DNA from: JAKOWB01 sp038363005
GTDB taxonomy: Bacteria > Pseudomonadota > Alphaproteobacteria > Kiloniellales > JACOMY01
Length of the DNA stretch: 64,000 nucleotides
Assembly (NCBI GenBank): GCA_038363005.1
Contig: JBBQBI010000009.1
Coordinates: forward strand, 1 to 64,000
Direction: 5' to 3'
Below, piece after piece: positions 8,632 through 16,452 of this stretch. A program made the position numbers and the translations under genes. The notes beneath the pieces were generated by a model. It saw nothing but the letters and a program-made list of their open reading frames with translations. It made no database searches and was not told where the DNA came from. The stretch's first letter is position 1. Each line of letters begins with the position of its first letter.

Positions 8632-10530
8632 ATGCGCAGCGTTCTCCTCGCCCTCCTCGTCCTGGTCCTGCCGCTCGCGGCCCTGGCCGCCGAGCCGCTG
8701 AAGCAGCCCGGCAAGGAGCAGCTCTTCCAGCGCGTGCTGACGCGGCCCGGCGCGGTGATCCGCGTCGACCCCGATGCCACCGCCAAACCGGTCGACCAGC
8801 CGCCGCCCTTCGCCGTGCTCTATGTCTTCCAGCGCCGCGCCGTCGGCAGCACCGAATGGCTGGCGGTGGGCGCGCCCTTCGCCGGGCCGACCCTAGGCTG
8901 GATCCCGGCGGAGCAGACCGTCGCCTGGTCACAGCAGCTGCTGCTCGCCTTCTCCAACCCGGCCTATCGCCTGCGCAACCTCTTCTTCGATGGCAAGGAG
9001 AGCGCCATCCGCTTCTACGAGGACGAGAACCTCTCAGCGGCGGCGGAGAGCGCGATCGCCGCGGCCGACGCCGGCGCGCCGCCGGCCGGCAGCGGCATTA
9101 TCTCGGTCGAGCCGAAGCTGTTCCTCGACATCAACGAGAACCTCTACCTGCTGCCGATCCTGGAGGCGCAGGACTACCTGCTGGGCGGCGTCTTCCCGGC
9201 CAACCTGGTGAAGATCGCCTCGATCCCGGTGCAGGCGCCGCCGCCCGACCCCTCGGCGAAGCTGCAGGACTTCAATGCCGCGGTGGTCTTCGTCATCGAC
9301 ACCACGCGGTCGATGGATCCCTACATCGAGCGGGTCAAGGATGCCATCCGCAAGCTGAGCAAGGAGCTGGCCGGTACGCCGATCGGCGACAAGCTGGCCT
9401 TCGGCGTCGTCGCCTTCCGCGACAACACCAGCGTGGCGCCCGGCATCGACTATGTCTCCAAGGTGATCCTGGCCCCCAGCAAGAACACCACGCCGGCCGA
9501 CCTGGAGGCCGCGCTGGCCGGCCTGGGCGCCGCCACCGCCTCGACCCAGGCTTTCAGCGAGGACGGCATGGCCGGCATGGAATCCGCCATGAACCTGACC
9601 AACTGGAACGATTTCGGCGGCCGCTTCGTCATCTACATCAGCGACGCCGGCACCCGCAGCGGCGAAGACCCGCTGGGCGCCACGCACAAGAATCCGGCGG
9701 AGATCAATGCCCTGGCGCGCGAGCGTGGCATCGCCACCCTGGTGCTGCATCTGCGGACCGACGCCGGCAAGGCCTATCACCAGCTGGCCGAGCAGCAGTA
9801 TCAGGCGCTGGCCGCCTGGCCCGGCATCCAGCCGCTCTACTTCCCGATCGAAAACGGCGACGTGGCGCAGTTCGGCAAGGCGGTGGACGAGGCGACCGGA
9901 CAGATCGTCTCCATCGTCGATACCTCGCTGGGCGGCGGCCTGGTCGATCCGGCGGCGACCCCGGGCACCCAGGTGCAGCAGGCCACCCGGCTGGTCGGCC
10001 TGGCGATGCAGCTGGCCTACCTCGGCCGCGCCAGCGGCGTCGCGGCGCCCGACCTGTTCGAGGCCTGGACGCTGGACCGCGCGATGGACAATCCCACCGA
10101 CCTGGCCTTCGAGGTGCGCGTGCTGCTGAACCGCACGCAGATCAACGACCTCTCGGAACGGCTGAAGGCACTGCTCGCCGCAGGCATCGAGGCGCGGCAG
10201 ACCAGCAGCCAGGATTTCTTCCGCCTGCTGCGCACCACCATGGCGCGCTTCCTGCAGGATCCGGCGCAGCTGGCGCAGGCCGATACGCTGGGCGCTTTCC
10301 TGAACGAATTCCTTGGCGCCTTGCCCTACCGCAGCCAGGTGCTGCAGATCGACGAGGCCAGCTGGGCCTCGATGGGCGCCGCGGCGCAGGACGAGATCCT
10401 GTCCGGCATCCGCTCCAAGCTGGCGGCCTATCAGCTGCTGTACGACGACGTCGGGCGCTGGACCGCGCTGTGGCAGGGCGCGCCGACCGCCGAGCTGGTC
10501 TATCCCATCCCGCTCGCCCTGCTGCCGTGA
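8632..10530 (+). CDS. Secreted vWA-domain protein
   Basis: 632 aa. ATG 8632 is chosen because AGGAG (8619-8623) lies 8 nt upstream and it opens a clean Sec signal peptide (MRSVLLALLVLVLPLAALAA); the frame is open further upstream to GTG 8578. Residues ~25-210 are an SH3-like or beta-rich region (TLGWIPAEQTVAW). A von Willebrand factor A domain spans about 217-400, with MIDAS DTTRS (D223-S227), where Thr replaces the first Ser of DxSxS, and the later motif VIYISDAGTR. The helical C-terminal ~230 residues have no recognised family. The protein is predicted to be periplasmic and to bind a partner through metal. GTGA overlap with the following ABC ATPase gene argues that transporter and vWA protein act together. 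Confidence 0.8.
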   Translation: MRSVLLALLVLVLPLAALAAEPLKQPGKEQLFQRVLTRPGAVIRVDPDATAKPVDQPPPFAVLYVFQRRAVGSTEWLAVGAPFAGPTLGWIPAEQTVAWSQQLLLAFSNPAYRLRNLFFDGKESAIRFYEDENLSAAAESAIAAADAGAPPAGSGIISVEPKLFLDINENLYLLPILEAQDYLLGGVFPANLVKIASIPVQAPPPDPSAKLQDFNAAVVFVIDTTRSMDPYIERVKDAIRKLSKELAGTPIGDKLAFGVVAFRDNTSVAPGIDYVSKVILAPSKNTTPADLEAALAGLGAATASTQAFSEDGMAGMESAMNLTNWNDFGGRFVIYISDAGTRSGEDPLGATHKNPAEINALARERGIATLVLHLRTDAGKAYHQLAEQQYQALAAWPGIQPLYFPIENGDVAQFGKAVDEATGQIVSIVDTSLGGGLVDPAATPGTQVQQATRLVGLAMQLAYLGRASGVAAPDLFEAWTLDRAMDNPTDLAFEVRVLLNRTQINDLSERLKALLAAGIEARQTSSQDFFRLLRTTMARFLQDPAQLAQADTLGAFLNEFLGALPYRSQVLQIDEASWASMGAAAQDEILSGIRSKLAAYQLLYDDVGRWTALWQGAPTAELVYPIPLALLP

Positions 10531-11267
10531 CCGAGGCCGCCGCGCCGCTGCTGCGGGTCGAGCGGCTGGCCAAGCGGCGTGCCGGCGACGACCGCTCCTT
10601 CACGCTGGAGGTGCCGCGCCTGGCACTGGCGCCGGGCGGCGCGCTGGCGCTGGTCGGCCCCTCGGGCTGCGGCAAGTCCACGCTGATCGACCTGCTGGCA
10701 TTGGCCCTGGCGCCCGACCGTGCGGCGCTGTTCCACCTGCGGGTCGGTGGCGGCCAACGCTGGCTCGACGTGGCCCGCGCCTGGAGCGAGCGCAAAGAGG
10801 ACCTGCTGGGCCGCGCCCGCGCCCTGACGCTGGGCTATGTGCTGCAGACCGGCGGCCTGCTGCCCTTCCTGACGGCCGGCCGCAACATCGCCCTGCCGGC
10901 GGAGATCGCCGGGCGGCACGACGCCGCCTGGATCGCCGACCTGGCCGGGCGCCTGGGCATCGCGGCGCTGCTGGGCGAAATGCCCAGCCGCCTGTCGGTC
11001 GGACAGCGCCAACGCGTCGCCGTGGCGCGCGCCCTGGCGGCGCGCCCGCCGCTGGTGCTGGCCGACGAGCCGACGGCCACGCACGACCCGGCCAATGCCG
11101 AGGTGGTGATGGGCCTGCTGGTGGCGGCGACACGCGATGCCGGCGCCGCGCTGCTGCTGGCGACGCACGACCGCGCGCTGGTGCAGCGCCTGGGCCTGCC
11201 GGTCGCCGGCTTCGCCGTCAGCGAGGCCGGCAGCGCGGTCACCGCGCGCCTGGTGGAGGCGGCATGA
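10527..11267 (+). CDS. ABC transporter ATP-binding protein, MacB/LolD-like
   Basis: 246 aa. The start is GTG 10527 inside a GTGA overlap with the preceding stop; the frame upstream of it is a shadow of the vWA gene. All ABC motifs are present: Walker A GPSGCGKST (44-52), a Q-loop region (YVLQTGGLLPF), signature LSVGQRQR, Walker B LVLADEPTA and the switch His in LLATHD. It pairs with the FtsX-type permease encoded next (4-nt overlap), giving a type VII (MacB/LolCDE/FtsEX-like) complex. Such complexes normally transmit mechanical force to periplasmic partners rather than move solutes across the membrane. Here candidate partners are the vWA, FGE-fold and lipoproteins of the same operon (inference). 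Confidence 0.9.
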   Translation: MTEAAAPLLRVERLAKRRAGDDRSFTLEVPRLALAPGGALALVGPSGCGKSTLIDLLALALAPDRAALFHLRVGGGQRWLDVARAWSERKEDLLGRARALTLGYVLQTGGLLPFLTAGRNIALPAEIAGRHDAAWIADLAGRLGIAALLGEMPSRLSVGQRQRVAVARALAARPPLVLADEPTATHDPANAEVVMGLLVAATRDAGAALLLATHDRALVQRLGLPVAGFAVSEAGSAVTARLVEAA

Positions 11268-12478
11268 AGCGCCGTCTGATCCTGCGCCTGGCGCTGGCCG
11301 AGGCGCGCCACGAGCGGCGCTTCCTGCTGCTCTCCGCCATCGGCCTGGCCGCTGTGCTGGCGCCGCTGCTGGTGCTACTGGCGCTGAAGGTCGGCGTGGT
11401 CGACGTGTTGCTGACCCGCCTGCTGGCCGACCCGGCCAATCGCGAGATCAAGGTGGCGCTGCACGGCGACTATGACCGCGCCTTCCTGGACACGCTGGCG
11501 CAGCAGCCCGGCGTCGCCTTCCTGGTACCGCAGACCCGCTCGCTGGCCGCCACAGCACTGCTGGCGGCGGTCGATGCCAACCCGCAGCAGACCGCCGATG
11601 CCGAGCTGATCCCCAGCGGCACCGGCGATCCCCTGCTGCCCGCCGCGCTGACCCTGGCGCCCAGCGACATCGCGCTCTCCGCCGACCTGGCCGAGCGGCT
11701 GACGCGGCAGCCCGGCGACAGCCTGCGACTGATCGTGACGCGGCAGAAGAACGGACGCGAGGAGCGTGTCTTCCTCGACCTCACGGTGGCGGCGGTGGTG
11801 CCGCGCGGCCGCCTGGGTGGGCGCAACGCGCTGGTGCCGGCGCCGCTGCTGGAGGCGCTGGAGGACTATCGCGACGACATCGCGGTCAAGGCCTACGGCT
11901 GGACCGGTGCGAGCGAGCCACCGGTGCCGGACTCGCGGCACTACAGCCGCTTCCGCCTCTATGCCACCAGCCTGGAAGCCGTGGCGCCGCTGGCCGACCA
12001 GCTCGCCCGCCTGGGGGTGGAGACGGTGACCCGCGCCAGCGACATCGACAGCGTGACGCAGCTGAACCGCAGCCTGTCGCGCATCTTCGCCATCATCGCT
12101 GGGCTGGGCGGCCTGGGCTACGTCGCGGCGCTGGCGGTCAGCCTGCTGACCGACGTGGAACGCAAGCGCCGCACCCTGGCGCTGCTGCGCCTGCTGGGCC
12201 TGCCGCGCCGGGCGCTGGCCGCCCTGCCGCTGCTGCAGGCCGGATTGATCGCGCTGGCCGGCTTCCTGCTCGCCCTCGGGCTCTACTACCTCGCCGCCGA
12301 AGCGGTGAATCGCTCGTTCGCGCAAGGGCTTATCCCCGGCGAGCGGCTGGCCGGCCTGCCTGCGGGGCATATCCTGGCCGCCTTGGCCGTAACACTCCTG
12401 GTGGCTTTCGGTGCCGCGGCCTGGGCCGCGCGCCGGGCCTCACGCGTGGAACCGGCGGAGGGCTTGCGTGATGTCTAG
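11264..12478 (+). CDS. FtsX/MacB-type ABC permease
   Basis: 404 aa from ATG 11264, overlapping the ATPase stop (ATGA). Topology is the FtsX pattern: a first membrane helix at about 22-45, a periplasmic domain of roughly 220 residues, then three helices near 280-302, 325-350 and 370-395. Between helices 2 and 3 it carries the conserved cytosolic loop VERKRRTLALLRLLGLPRR, typical of the coupling helix contacting the ATPase. It belongs to the type VII ABC superfamily with LolC/E, MacB and FtsX. No MacB-like fusion or accessory MFP gene is present, so a mechanotransmission or lipoprotein-release role in the Srf-like system is more plausible than drug efflux (inference). Confidence 0.88.
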   Translation: MKRRLILRLALAEARHERRFLLLSAIGLAAVLAPLLVLLALKVGVVDVLLTRLLADPANREIKVALHGDYDRAFLDTLAQQPGVAFLVPQTRSLAATALLAAVDANPQQTADAELIPSGTGDPLLPAALTLAPSDIALSADLAERLTRQPGDSLRLIVTRQKNGREERVFLDLTVAAVVPRGRLGGRNALVPAPLLEALEDYRDDIAVKAYGWTGASEPPVPDSRHYSRFRLYATSLEAVAPLADQLARLGVETVTRASDIDSVTQLNRSLSRIFAIIAGLGGLGYVAALAVSLLTDVERKRRTLALLRLLGLPRRALAALPLLQAGLIALAGFLLALGLYYLAAEAVNRSFAQGLIPGERLAGLPAGHILAALAVTLLVAFGAAAWAARRASRVEPAEGLRDV

Positions 12479-14255
12479 TCTCCGCTTTGGGCGGACAGGA
12501 TTGGAAGCCCCTCTCCCGCGCACAGCGCGGGGGAGGGGTTGGGGAGGGGGTGGTTGCCAGGTGGGCTCGCCTGTTGAGACCCCCTCCCCAGCCCTCCCCC
12601 GCTTCGCAGGAGAGGGAGTTCTGGCGGCGCTGTTGCTCGTTCTCTGTACGCTCTTCACACCCACCCAGGCCGCCGAGCCTTGGCCCGAGACCCTGGTCAA
12701 TCCGCAGCCGGCCACCGGCGACCTGCTGGTGCCGCTGCCCTGCGGCGGCGCCATGGCTTTCCGCTGGGTGGCGACGCCGGCGGGCACGTCCTGGCTCGAC
12801 GACCTGCAGGTCTTCATGGGTCGCGCCGCCGACGAGGCCTCCTACAACGAGTTCGCCCATCTCTCGCACCTGGCCGGCGGCCTGTCGCTGGACGGCAGCG
12901 CCGCGCTGCGCGGCTACTGGCTGGGCAAGTACGAGGTGAACGAGGCGCAGTGGCAGGCGGTGATGGCAGGCGATTGCGCCACTCCGCCCGCCAGCGCGCG
13001 CCGCGCCGCCGGCGGGCATTCCTGGTTCGAGGCCGTGGCCTTCGCCGAGCGCCTGACCGAATGGCTGCTGCAGAACCAGCCCGGCGCCCTGCCGAAGGCC
13101 GGCGAGACCACTGCCTACCTGCGCCTGCCGACCGAAGAGGAGTGGGAATACGCCACCCGCGGCGGCAGCGCGGTGACCGAGGCCGAGTTCCGCGCCCCGC
13201 TGTTCCCCATGCAGGGGCCGCTGTCGGGCTATGCCTGGACGCAGGAGAGCCAAGCCTGCCAGGGCAAGCCGCAGGTCATCGGCCTGCTGAAGCCCAACCC
13301 CTTGGGCCTTTACGACCTGCTGGGCAATGTCGAGGAGCTGATGCTGGAGCCCTATCGCGGCACGCTGGCCGGCCGGCCGCATGGCCAGGTCGGCGGCCTG
13401 GTGGCGCGCGGCGGCTCCTGCCTGTTGAACGGCAGCCAGCTGCGCTCGGCACTGCGTACCGAGTATCCGCCCTTCGATGTGCACAGTGGCCAGGCGCTTC
13501 GCCTGCCGCTGCTGGGTTTCCGCCTGACCATCGCCGCGCCGCTGGCGATCGACGCCGCGCGCATCGCCGCGCTGAAGGGCGACTGGAGCGACCTGGTGGC
13601 CGCCCGCCAGGGTGACGCCGGCGCCGATCCCCTGGCGGTGGTCGACCAGGTGGCGGCCGAGCTGACCGACCTGCAGGCGCGCGACCGGCTGAGCGCGGCG
13701 CTGCTGGCGCTGCGCAGCCGCGAGGGCGCGCGCAAGGAGGCCGAGGCCCGCGCCCTGCAGTCGCTGCTGCTGGCCGGCACCGCCATGGCCAAGAGCTACT
13801 ACGACCTAGCGAAGAACGACCAGGCGCTGGCCGGCTTCGCCGCCGACTACCAGAAGCAGCTGGACAAGAACCCCGACCCGGCCTCGGCCGGGCACAAGCA
13901 GTACAAGGCGTTGCTGGAGAGCCTGCAGGCCAAGCGGGCGGAACTGGCTGGGCGCCTGGCGCTGGCCGGCGCCGCCTATCTGGAGGTGCTGCTGCAGACC
14001 GCCGAGGGGGCCGATCCGGCGGCGCGCGCCGACCAGCTGGCGCTGCTCAAGGACCGCATCGCCCGCCTGGGGCAGCTGGCCGCCGGCAGCGACGCCGCCG
14101 CCCGCGCGCAGCTGCTGGACCTCGCCGCCTGCGTGGTGGCGCAGGCCGACGACCTGGCGGCGGGCCGAACCGAGGATTCCAGCGTTTACCTGGGGGAGTA
14201 CGTCGCGCTGGCGGCTACGCCGGGCGGCCAGACCGCCAGCGGCTGCCGCCTGTAA
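12471..14255 (+). CDS. Formylglycine-enzyme (SUMF1) fold protein, likely non-catalytic
   Basis: 594 aa from ATG 12471, overlapping the permease stop by 8 nt. The first ~50 residues are encoded by a GC-rich palindromic repeat, and only then comes a hydrophobic signal-like stretch (VLAALLLVLCTLF) ending TQAAEP. GTG 12561 and TTG 12633 are alternative starts. The SUMF1/FGE-sulfatase domain spans about 85-365: YWLGKYEVNEAQW, LPTEEEWEYATRGG (219-232), GLYDLLGNVEEL, RGGSC (313-317), LGFRLT. The two active-site cysteines of aerobic FGE, which follow RGGS at +3 and +8 from the Ser, are both Leu here, so sulfatase activation is unlikely. The C-terminal ~220 residues are helical and coiled-coil-like. 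Probably an exported scaffold or ligand-binding subunit. Confidence 0.78.
   Translation: MSSLRFGRTGLEAPLPRTARGRGWGGGGCQVGSPVETPSPALPRFAGEGVLAALLLVLCTLFTPTQAAEPWPETLVNPQPATGDLLVPLPCGGAMAFRWVATPAGTSWLDDLQVFMGRAADEASYNEFAHLSHLAGGLSLDGSAALRGYWLGKYEVNEAQWQAVMAGDCATPPASARRAAGGHSWFEAVAFAERLTEWLLQNQPGALPKAGETTAYLRLPTEEEWEYATRGGSAVTEAEFRAPLFPMQGPLSGYAWTQESQACQGKPQVIGLLKPNPLGLYDLLGNVEELMLEPYRGTLAGRPHGQVGGLVARGGSCLLNGSQLRSALRTEYPPFDVHSGQALRLPLLGFRLTIAAPLAIDAARIAALKGDWSDLVAARQGDAGADPLAVVDQVAAELTDLQARDRLSAALLALRSREGARKEAEARALQSLLLAGTAMAKSYYDLAKNDQALAGFAADYQKQLDKNPDPASAGHKQYKALLESLQAKRAELAGRLALAGAAYLEVLLQTAEGADPAARADQLALLKDRIARLGQLAAGSDAAARAQLLDLAACVVAQADDLAAGRTEDSSVYLGEYVALAATPGGQTASGCRL
12508..12617. repeat. 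Composite GC-rich palindromic element inside a coding 5' end
   Basis: About 110 bp built of nested inverted repeats: a hairpin CCCCTCTCCCGCGC/GCGCGGGGGAGGGG, long arms GGGGAGGGGGT/ACCCCCTCCCC around GGCTCGC, and a terminal GGAGAGGG mirroring the opening CCCTCTCC. The 31293-31402 element has the same plan and shares GGCTCGC. It is read in frame in the FGE-fold gene and lies between its ATG and the signal-peptide-like segment. Confidence 0.75.
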
Positions 14256-14292
14256 TCGAGATGCTAGACTGTTCGAAGTGGAGAGCTTGCCC

Positions 14293-15084
14293 ATGACCGC
14301 CCGCATCGCCCCGCGACCGCTGCCGCCACCCGCCCGCCCGCTGCGGCGGGCCGCGACACTGCTGCTTGCCGCCACGATGGCGCTGGCCGGCTGCGCCTCG
14401 CAGCGCACCGCAGGCCCCAGCTTCGATGCCAGCGCCCCTGGCCTCACCGCCGACCAGCGCACGGTGCGCGAGGTGGCGCAGAAGGTCACGCCGCCGGAGG
14501 AGCAGGGCGGCAACAACTGGTTCGGTGACAACGCCATCGTCCTTCTGGCGGCCGCCGGCTGCGTCGCCGGCGCGGTGGTCGGCGGTTCGGCGCGCGGCTG
14601 CCTGACCGGCGCGGTGATCGGTGGCCTGGCCGGCGCGGTGGCCCGCATCACCGTGTTCGACAAGCGCGACAGCTACGCCAACGACAAGGATTTCGTGAAC
14701 GCGGTGTCCGACGAGATGGACCGCGTGCTGGCCGAGAACGAGCAGCTGGTGCCGGCGGCCGAGCGCCTGGCCGACGCGCACGAGCTGACCCTGTCGCAGC
14801 TGAAGGAGGCCTATGGCCGCGGCAGCATCGGCAAGGCGGAGTACCGCAAGCAGGTGGAGCCGCTGCTGGTCGACGAGCAGGCTTTGGCCTACATCGCTGA
14901 ATCCAACAAGCAGCTGGCCAGCGACCTGGACAAGGCGCTGACCGGGGTCAACGTCGCCACCTCGCAGCAACAGCGGCTGGAGGACCAGGAAGGCGACTTC
15001 CTGGCCGATTCCGGCCGCATCCAATATGCCCAGGAACGCCTGTCCGGTGCCCTCGCCCAGGTGCCGAAAGAGGTCCTGAAGTAG
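14293..15084 (+). CDS. Glycine-zipper lipoprotein, paralogue 1
   Basis: 263 aa. ATG 14293 is preceded by GGAG at 14280-14283; an in-frame GTG at 14278 is less likely. A lipoprotein signal with lipobox LAGC places the lipidated Cys at residue 34. After a short linker (LTADQRTVREVAQKV) there is a glycine-zipper membrane-like segment (about 75-115, GAVVGG and GAVIGGLAGAV). A long helical or coiled-coil domain follows with the motif LKEAYGRGSIGKAEYRKQV. The next gene encodes a clear paralogue. The residue after the lipid Cys is Ala, compatible with outer-membrane sorting by the usual rule. Structure: lipid anchor plus inserted Gly-zipper plus periplasmic helical rod, perhaps an envelope-spanning strut of the Srf-like machine (inference). 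Confidence 0.75.
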   Translation: MTARIAPRPLPPPARPLRRAATLLLAATMALAGCASQRTAGPSFDASAPGLTADQRTVREVAQKVTPPEEQGGNNWFGDNAIVLLAAAGCVAGAVVGGSARGCLTGAVIGGLAGAVARITVFDKRDSYANDKDFVNAVSDEMDRVLAENEQLVPAAERLADAHELTLSQLKEAYGRGSIGKAEYRKQVEPLLVDEQALAYIAESNKQLASDLDKALTGVNVATSQQQRLEDQEGDFLADSGRIQYAQERLSGALAQVPKEVLK

Positions 15085-15186
15085 CCGCCGTCACTCTGGG
15101 CAAAAGCATCCACAGGCTTTGATGGCGGGGCTATGCCACGAAGTCGCCACGTAACACGCAGAAGGTTTCCTGCCGGAGTTCACCCG

Positions 15187-15939
15187 ATGCTGAAGCAAAT
15201 GATGGTCCTCGTCGCCGCCGCCAGTCTGGCCCTGTCAGGCTGCGCCAGCGGTTCGTCGCGCTACAGCAGCAGCAACAACAGCCACCTGACGCCGGACCAG
15301 AAGGTGCTGCGCGCCAACGCCGCGCGCGTCGATCCGGAGAACGCCGGCAGCAACACGGTCGGCGAGGCCGTGGTGCTGGGCGCCGTCATCCTGGGCGCGG
15401 TCGGCTGCGGCATCGCGCTGCTGGCCGGCGGTAACGGCGGCGACTGCGCGGCGGCCGGCGTCGGCGGCGCGGCGGTGGGCGCGGCCGGCGGCTACATCGC
15501 CGGCAAGATGGTGCAGAAGGAACAGAAGGACTATGCCAGCCGCGAGGCCTATCTGGCGGACGTGATCGACGCCGCCGACACCGAGATCGCCGAGAACCGC
15601 CGCGCCGCCGATGCCGCCCAGCGCGTCACCGCGCAGCACGAGCGCCGCATCGACCAGCTGAATGCGCAGTACGCGCAGAAGAAGATCAGCAAGAAGGACT
15701 ATCGCGACGAGGTCGCCGAGATGAGCATCGACCGCGACGCTATCGCCCTGGCAGTGGAAACCAACCAGCAGAAGATCGCCGAGATGGAGGACCTGATCGA
15801 CCAGGGCGGCCGCAGCAGCGACCTGCGCGCGCTGCGCGATCGCCGCGACGCGCTGGACGAGGAGAACCGGGCATTGGAGCGCCAGCTGGAAGAGATGGTG
15901 GCGCTGCTGTCCTCGACCCCCTCGGCGATGCAGTCATGA
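15187..15939 (+). CDS. Glycine-zipper lipoprotein, paralogue 2
   Basis: 250 aa. ATG 15187 has GGAG at 15175-15178 and starts a short lipoprotein signal with lipobox LSGC (Cys19). In-frame ATG 15133 would add 18 residues without a better signal. It shares with the preceding protein the order LTPDQKVLRANAARV, Gly-zipper (GAVGCGIALL, GGAAVGAAGGYIAG) and coiled coil with LNAQYAQKKISKKDYRDEV matching LKEAYGRGSIGKAEYRKQV. It is therefore a tandem duplicate that has diverged strongly. The 102-bp gap before it is the second largest in the operon; I see no convincing promoter there. The downstream lipoprotein gene overlaps it (ATGA), so the three lipoproteins are translated together. Confidence 0.75.
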   Translation: MLKQMMVLVAAASLALSGCASGSSRYSSSNNSHLTPDQKVLRANAARVDPENAGSNTVGEAVVLGAVILGAVGCGIALLAGGNGGDCAAAGVGGAAVGAAGGYIAGKMVQKEQKDYASREAYLADVIDAADTEIAENRRAADAAQRVTAQHERRIDQLNAQYAQKKISKKDYRDEVAEMSIDRDAIALAVETNQQKIAEMEDLIDQGGRSSDLRALRDRRDALDEENRALERQLEEMVALLSSTPSAMQS

Positions 15940-16448
15940 GGCTGCCGCTCGCCATCCTGGCGCTGCTCGCGCTGCCGGCGCTGGCCGGCTGTGGCGGCTG
16001 CAGCGGCGACCCCGCCAGGGACGGCTTCGTCTGCGGCGTCAACTCGCTGAGCAAGGGCACCTACGACAAGCGCCAGGAGGCGCTGGAATCGGAGGCCGGG
16101 ACCAAGCAGGCACAGGCGCAGCAGAGCGAACAGGAACGCCTGGCGGCCGAGGCGCGCGAGAAGCAGAGCGCCGCCGATGCGCGCGCGCTGGAGCAGAAGC
16201 TGGCCGACCTGGACCGCGCCATCGCCAATCGCCAGGCCGAGCTGCAGCAGGCCAAGGCCAAGGCCGGCGGCGACCGCGTCGCCGAGCTGAGGGCCCTCGA
16301 GCAGAAACTGGCCGAACTGCAGCAGCGCTATGCCAAGCTGCAGGCCGATGCCGCGGCCTCCAAATCAACCACGGCGGAGGTTGCCGACCTGGAGGCGCGC
16401 AACGCCGAGCTGCGCCGCCTGCTCGACCAGATGATCAAGAGCCTGTAG
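15936..16448 (+). CDS. Small coiled-coil lipoprotein
   Basis: 170 aa, ATG in a 4-nt overlap with the upstream stop. A short signal peptide ends in LAGC (lipid Cys19), followed by GGCSGD with a second Cys. From about residue 45 to the end the sequence is heptad-rich, dominated by Ala, Glu, Gln, Lys and Leu (LEQKLADLDRAIANRQAELQ, then LRALEQKLAELQQRYAKL), with no other fold visible. It is predicted to be a lipid-anchored periplasmic coiled-coil rod. The vWA gene starts 4 nt downstream. No family recognised. Confidence 0.7.
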   Translation: MRLPLAILALLALPALAGCGGCSGDPARDGFVCGVNSLSKGTYDKRQEALESEAGTKQAQAQQSEQERLAAEAREKQSAADARALEQKLADLDRAIANRQAELQQAKAKAGGDRVAELRALEQKLAELQQRYAKLQADAAASKSTTAEVADLEARNAELRRLLDQMIKSL

Positions 16449-16452
16449 CAGC

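Noticed and set aside
8856..10526. Long open frame fused in front of the ABC ATPase
   Set aside because: It is a +1-type shadow of the vWA gene in GC-rich DNA with Arg/Gly/Ala-rich translation; the ATPase starts at GTG 10527.
15085..15186. Internal promoter between the two paralogous lipoprotein genes
   Set aside because: No convincing -35/-10 pair could be placed in this 102-bp gap.
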